35,393 nucleotides of DNA from Nitrospirota bacterium (lineage in GTDB: Bacteria > Nitrospirota > Leptospirillia > Leptospirillales > Leptospirillaceae): contig JAKBXW010000010.1 of NCBI GenBank assembly GCA_021840555.1, positions 1-35,393 on the forward strand, read 5' to 3'. Shown piece by piece: positions 32,295-35,393 of the stretch (position 1 is its first letter; each line of letters opens with the position of its first letter). Below the pieces are notes generated by a model, which did not search any database, was not told the DNA's origin, and saw nothing but the letters and a program-made list of their open reading frames with translations. A program made the translations under genes and the position numbers.

Positions 32295-33602
32295 ATGGCA
32301 GCAAAGGATCGCAAGGATAAAAACAATGGTGGAGACGGCGGGGTCGCATGCTCCTTCTGTGGAAAGAGCCGCGAGGATGTGAGGCGTCTGATTTCCGGGC
32401 CGGGTGTCTATATCTGCGATGAATGCATCGAGCAGTGCTCTGCGATTATTTCGGAGTCGTGGGAGGAGGAGCAGGAAAAATCATCCGCGCCCAATCTCAT
32501 GAAGCCGGCCGAAATAAAGAAGGCTCTCGATCAGTATATTATCGGTCAAAACAGGGCCAAGAAAATCCTTTCTGTCGCTGTTTACAATCATTACAAGCGG
32601 GCCCGAGCCAACAAGATAGCGGAAGATGTCGAGCTTCAGAAGGGAAACATCATCATGCTGGGGCCGACGGGAACCGGAAAGACCCTTCTCGCCCAGACCC
32701 TGGCCCGCATTCTCGATGTCCCGTTCGCGATTGCCGATGCCACGACTCTTACTGAGGCGGGATATGTGGGAGAGGATGTCGAAAATATTATCCTGAAGCT
32801 GCTTCAAGCGGCCGACTACGATGTCGAGAAGGCCGAGTGGGGGATCATCTATATCGATGAGATCGACAAGATTAGCCGCAAATCCGAGAATCCTTCCATT
32901 ACAAGAGATGTCTCGGGTGAAGGAGTGCAGCAGGCCCTTCTCAAGCTTGTGGAGGGAACAGTGGCGAATGTTCCTCCCCAGGGTGGGCGCAAGCATCCTC
33001 ACCAGGAATTCATCCAGGTCGACACGACGAATATCCTGTTTATCTGCGGTGGAGCCTTTGTCGGTCTCGACTCAATCATTTCGCAGCGGCTTGCCAGAAA
33101 GACGATGGGTTTTGGTGCCGAAACATCACCCGCCCAGGACCGGACCCTGTCAGGAAAGCTTTTGATGGAAGCCCGTCCGGACGATCTTCTGAAGTATGGA
33201 ATTATTCCCGAGTTCATCGGCCGCTTCCCGGTGATGGCGATTCTGGAGGATCTCGACGAATCGGCCTTCCTTCAGATTCTGACGGAGCCGAAAAACGCCC
33301 TTGTAAAACAGTTTGAAAAACTTTTTGCCATTGAAAAAGTCAAATTGCGATTTACCGAGGGGGCTCTCAAGGCCGTCGCTCATAAGGCATTTACCCAAAA
33401 AACGGGTGCACGTGGCCTTCGCGCGATCCTTGAGGAGGTCATGCTTGATCTGATGTACGAGATTCCGTCTCTCCAGAATTTATCGGAAGTCATCATCTCG
33501 GAGGCTACGATCAATGAGCGTGAGGCACCGACCCTCATCTGGGGAGACAAGAAAAAGGATTTGGGGGAATCCGACAACAATCGCGGATCACTCTCTGCCT
33601 AA
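32295..33602 (+). CDS. clpX: ATP-dependent Clp protease ATP-binding subunit ClpX
   Basis: The 435-residue AAA+ unfoldase delivers substrates to ClpP. The N-terminal zinc-binding domain has Cys19, Cys22, Cys41 and Cys44 (CSFC and CDEC). The Walker A loop GPTGTGKT is at 123-130, Walker [11 protein letters not shown] near 190-199. The ClpP-docking loop appears near 270-285 (MGFGAE region), where the usual IGF tripeptide is replaced by MGF. The sensor-2 GARGLR follows near the C-terminus. A GAGG site lies upstream of the ATG. It ends 18 nt before a convergent gene; no lon gene follows as it does in many genomes. Confidence 0.96.
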   Translation: MAAKDRKDKNNGGDGGVACSFCGKSREDVRRLISGPGVYICDECIEQCSAIISESWEEEQEKSSAPNLMKPAEIKKALDQYIIGQNRAKKILSVAVYNHYKRARANKIAEDVELQKGNIIMLGPTGTGKTLLAQTLARILDVPFAIADATTLTEAGYVGEDVENIILKLLQAADYDVEKAEWGIIYIDEIDKISRKSENPSITRDVSGEGVQQALLKLVEGTVANVPPQGGRKHPHQEFIQVDTTNILFICGGAFVGLDSIISQRLARKTMGFGAETSPAQDRTLSGKLLMEARPDDLLKYGIIPEFIGRFPVMAILEDLDESAFLQILTEPKNALVKQFEKLFAIEKVKLRFTEGALKAVAHKAFTQKTGARGLRAILEEVMLDLMYEIPSLQNLSEVIISEATINEREAPTLIWGDKKKDLGESDNNRGSLSA

Positions 33603-33620
33603 CCCAATTCGGGAGAGGTG

Positions 33621-34244
33621 TCATGGTTTTGACGATTTTCCCTTGGATGGAGAAGAGGGGCGCTGAAGGGTAAATCGGATGTCCGCAAAAGGCTGGGTGT
33701 TCAGATTCATGTGGGCAAATTTAACTACAAAGGATTGAGGGCTTTCCACGAACCTTGGAAAAAGCAAGATTCCCTTGCGTTCATATCCTGGAAAAAGCCT
33801 TGCTGACGGTAAATAGGTCATTCGGATCAGTTTGCGGGCTATCCGGATCGGCTTGGCAGCTCCCAGGAATCCGTTTGAGACGGCATCCTGGGCCTCATCC
33901 ACGCTGAGAGCCCGTTCAATTTGTTTTGGCCCCCTTTCGAGGAAAAAGTTCATCGGATCGAAATCGAGATATCCGGTTCCGCTATTTTTGATCGTTACAA
34001 GAAAGGCGTTGAACTCCGCATTCAAAAGAGAATTATAGTACGGGGATCCCTTTGGAATGTAGGCAAGGGTGAATGTGATTCCGTTTATTGTTTGCGCCGG
34101 AGGAAGAACCTCATAGTTTGTATCGACGAGGTGGAATCCCTTGAGATAAAAAAGGCTCGTGGCAATCCTGTTTCCGATGGATACGAAAATAATAACGAGG
34201 ATCGCTATGATCAGGACGAGGGTATAATTGATCTTTGGTTTCAA
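33621..34244 (-). CDS. Membrane-anchored protein of unknown function
   Basis: The 207-residue product begins KPKINY and then has one strong hydrophobic helix (about 8-28, LVLIIAILVIIFVSIG), so it is a signal anchor or uncleaved signal. The remaining 175 residues look like an extracytoplasmic beta-rich domain (FNAFLVTIKNSG, YLDFDPMNFFLE, GILLFPRF, FVVKFAHMNL). It ends in a Ser/Lys/Pro-rich tail. The start is TTG 34244, with AGGAAGG 9 nt upstream and no better ATG. No family was recognised; its strand pattern recalls the lipoprotein at 1271-1837. It is divergent from the lipoprotein gene at 34272, with only 27 nt between the starts. Confidence 0.72.
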   Translation of the reverse strand: MKPKINYTLVLIIAILVIIFVSIGNRIATSLFYLKGFHLVDTNYEVLPPAQTINGITFTLAYIPKGSPYYNSLLNAEFNAFLVTIKNSGTGYLDFDPMNFFLERGPKQIERALSVDEAQDAVSNGFLGAAKPIRIARKLIRMTYLPSARLFPGYERKGILLFPRFVESPQSFVVKFAHMNLNTQPFADIRFTLQRPSSPSKGKSSKP

Positions 34245-34271
34245 CAGTACAATCCTTCCTGTTAGATTAAC

Positions 34272-35393
34272 GTGAAAACTTTCATCAATCGGCCCATTTC
34301 AGGGGCCCTGGTTCCGATCGTCCTCGTTTTTCTTTCCATCTTCTCCGGATGCGCCCATTCCGGTGGACCACAGAACTTCCGCTCCCAGAAGGGACTGCTG
34401 GCGCCATTGGAAAATCCCGATTCTCTTGTTTCCGATCCCTCATCCCTCATGCTCTATCTCGGGGACGTCTTCAATTCTCGGGGAGAAGGAGGAACAGTCC
34501 TTTATGGACAACGCCTGGAGGCCAGACTCCGCAAATTGGAAGGGGAGCAGGTCTCGGCGGTTTGCCGATCCCTTCCTTGCTATGCAGACGCGGCCCGCAA
34601 GCTTCATTATGAGTTTATTCTTTCCGCCACAATCCGAATGGAGAACTCAAAGGACCACTCGAAAGGTATCCTGACCATAACCCGATGGTCGGTGAATCCA
34701 TTTTTCCCAGAGATGGCGGTTCCCATCACATTTTCCATGGAAGGGAAAGGATCTTCCTATGAAAAGCTCGTCGATCGGGATATCTCGCGCATGATGGACC
34801 GTATCAAGGCCCGATCCAGTCGAGCGGGCATTTCTGGTCCCGAAGGAGCCCAGCAAGAATTAAAAAAACTTGTGGCCGAAGGAAAAATTGATTTGGCCCT
34901 CCGTCGCGGGGAGGCCATTTTCAGAAACGGAACAGGAATTCCGCAATCCACAGGATTCTATGCAACATTGTACCGCCTCGAAATGAGCGCTGGCAAACCT
35001 GAAATGGCTTATAGGATTGGGATATCGGCAATCCGGTTTCGGCGGGCTTCGTCAGGGTTGTTTTTGGAAATGGCAAGGAACGCGAAAGAGGAGGGGAACT
35101 TAAACCGGGAAAGGAATATCCTGTACGAAGGCCTCTTGAGATATCCCGAAAATCATTTGTTCTGGCGAGAGCTCGTCAGGGAATATATTTCCAGGGAAGA
35201 ATTCTCTGAAGCTCTCAAAATAATTGATTCTTTCCGCAAAAAATATCCACCGTCCCCGCTCCATCCAAGGTTTCGCGGGGAAGTCTATGCCTGCCTTGTA
35301 GGTCTGGGACGAGGTGATGAAGCCGATATATGGTATCGGCACTATATTGAGAAACACAAACTCGGAGAAGGGAGACCGAGTCCCTACCTCGCC
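34272..35393 (+). CDS. Lipoprotein with probable C-terminal TPR-like repeats (3' end outside window)
   Basis: An uninterrupted frame of 374 codons runs from GTG 34272 to the last base. A TAG lies three codons before the GTG, and no other start precedes the signal peptide. The N-terminus (KTFINRP, then VPIVLVFLSIF) ends in the lipobox FSGC, with Cys about residue 28, so it is a lipoprotein. Residues about 85-165 form a mixed domain (LHYEFILSATIRM, GILTITRWSVNPFF). After about 190 it becomes helical with TPR-like spacing (ALRRGEAIFRNG, FYATLYRLEMSAGKPEMAYRIG shown by its key parts, EEFSEALKIIDSFRKKYPP). It is richer in A+T than the dcw genes. No family was named; a role in envelope assembly is only a guess. 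Confidence 0.75.
   Translation, partial: MKTFINRPISGALVPIVLVFLSIFSGCAHSGGPQNFRSQKGLLAPLENPDSLVSDPSSLMLYLGDVFNSRGEGGTVLYGQRLEARLRKLEGEQVSAVCRSLPCYADAARKLHYEFILSATIRMENSKDHSKGILTITRWSVNPFFPEMAVPITFSMEGKGSSYEKLVDRDISRMMDRIKARSSRAGISGPEGAQQELKKLVAEGKIDLALRRGEAIFRNGTGIPQSTGFYATLYRLEMSAGKPEMAYRIGISAIRFRRASSGLFLEMARNAKEEGNLNRERNILYEGLLRYPENHLFWRELVREYISREEFSEALKIIDSFRKKYPPSPLHPRFRGEVYACLVGLGRGDEADIWYRHYIEKHKLGEGRPSPYLA

Noticed and set aside
1-35393. Search for tRNA, CRISPR, insertion sequences, att sites, phage or defence genes
   Set aside because: No repeats with terminal inverted ends, transposase, integrase, nuclease-helicase set or cloverleaf sequence was seen; the window reads as core genome.

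Overview
The window looks like a chromosomal segment from a GC-rich diderm bacterium. Gene content suggests an acidophilic Nitrospirota member of the Leptospirillum type, but that is an inference: no rRNA or other taxonomic marker is present. Supporting signs are meso-diaminopimelate-type MurE (DNPR motif), the hopanoid side-chain enzyme HpnH, two lipoproteins (outer-membrane lifestyle), and succinyl-CoA synthetase genes of the kind used in a complete or reductive TCA cycle. No tRNA, rRNA, CRISPR array, insertion sequence, integrase or phage gene was seen. Almost everything is core genome.

Layout. (1) 1-1123: end of sucC and all of sucD, closed by a strong bidirectional hairpin terminator (1221-1252). 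(2) 1271-2103, minus strand: an FmdB-type zinc-ribbon protein followed by a small lipoprotein. (3) 2236-20459: a textbook dcw (division and cell wall) cluster, mraZ-rsmH-ftsL-ftsI-murE-murF-mraY-murD-ftsW-murG-murC-murB-ddl-ftsQ-ftsA-ftsZ. It starts with a consensus sigma-70 promoter and a 10-nt-spaced triple MraZ operator, and has probable internal promoters before murE and murC. Together these genes make the lipid II precursor (MurC-F, MraY, MurG, Ddl, MurB) and build the septum (FtsZ, FtsA, FtsQ, FtsL, FtsW, FtsI). (4) 20456-23849: tightly packed pgeF, yggS, proC, yggT, divIVA and a DUF167 gene, an order reminiscent of the region after ftsZ in Gram-positives. (5) 23895-26545, minus strand: glk and pgl overlap by 4 nt, followed by a membrane-anchored protein of unknown function. 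(6) 26747-28457: hpnH and a PPP-family phosphatase, divergent from glk and probably driven from a shared symmetric promoter. (7) 28466-29860, minus strand: protoporphyrinogen oxidase. (8) 29861-30195: a gene-free gap with two hairpins and a T-run that looks like an intrinsic terminator without an upstream gene. (9) 30196-33602: tig-clpP-clpX, the chaperone/protease module. (10) 33621-35393: two divergent, more AT-rich envelope genes, the second an unfinished lipoprotein running off the window.

I did not find a convincing new multi-gene system. The most interesting items are small: the shared palindromic -10 between glk and hpnH; a YggT gene with no ATG/GTG/TTG start; the orphan terminator-like structure before tig; a histidine-rich tail on trigger factor; an FtsZ with two tail-peptide-like motifs; and a Pro/Glu-rich insert in FtsA.
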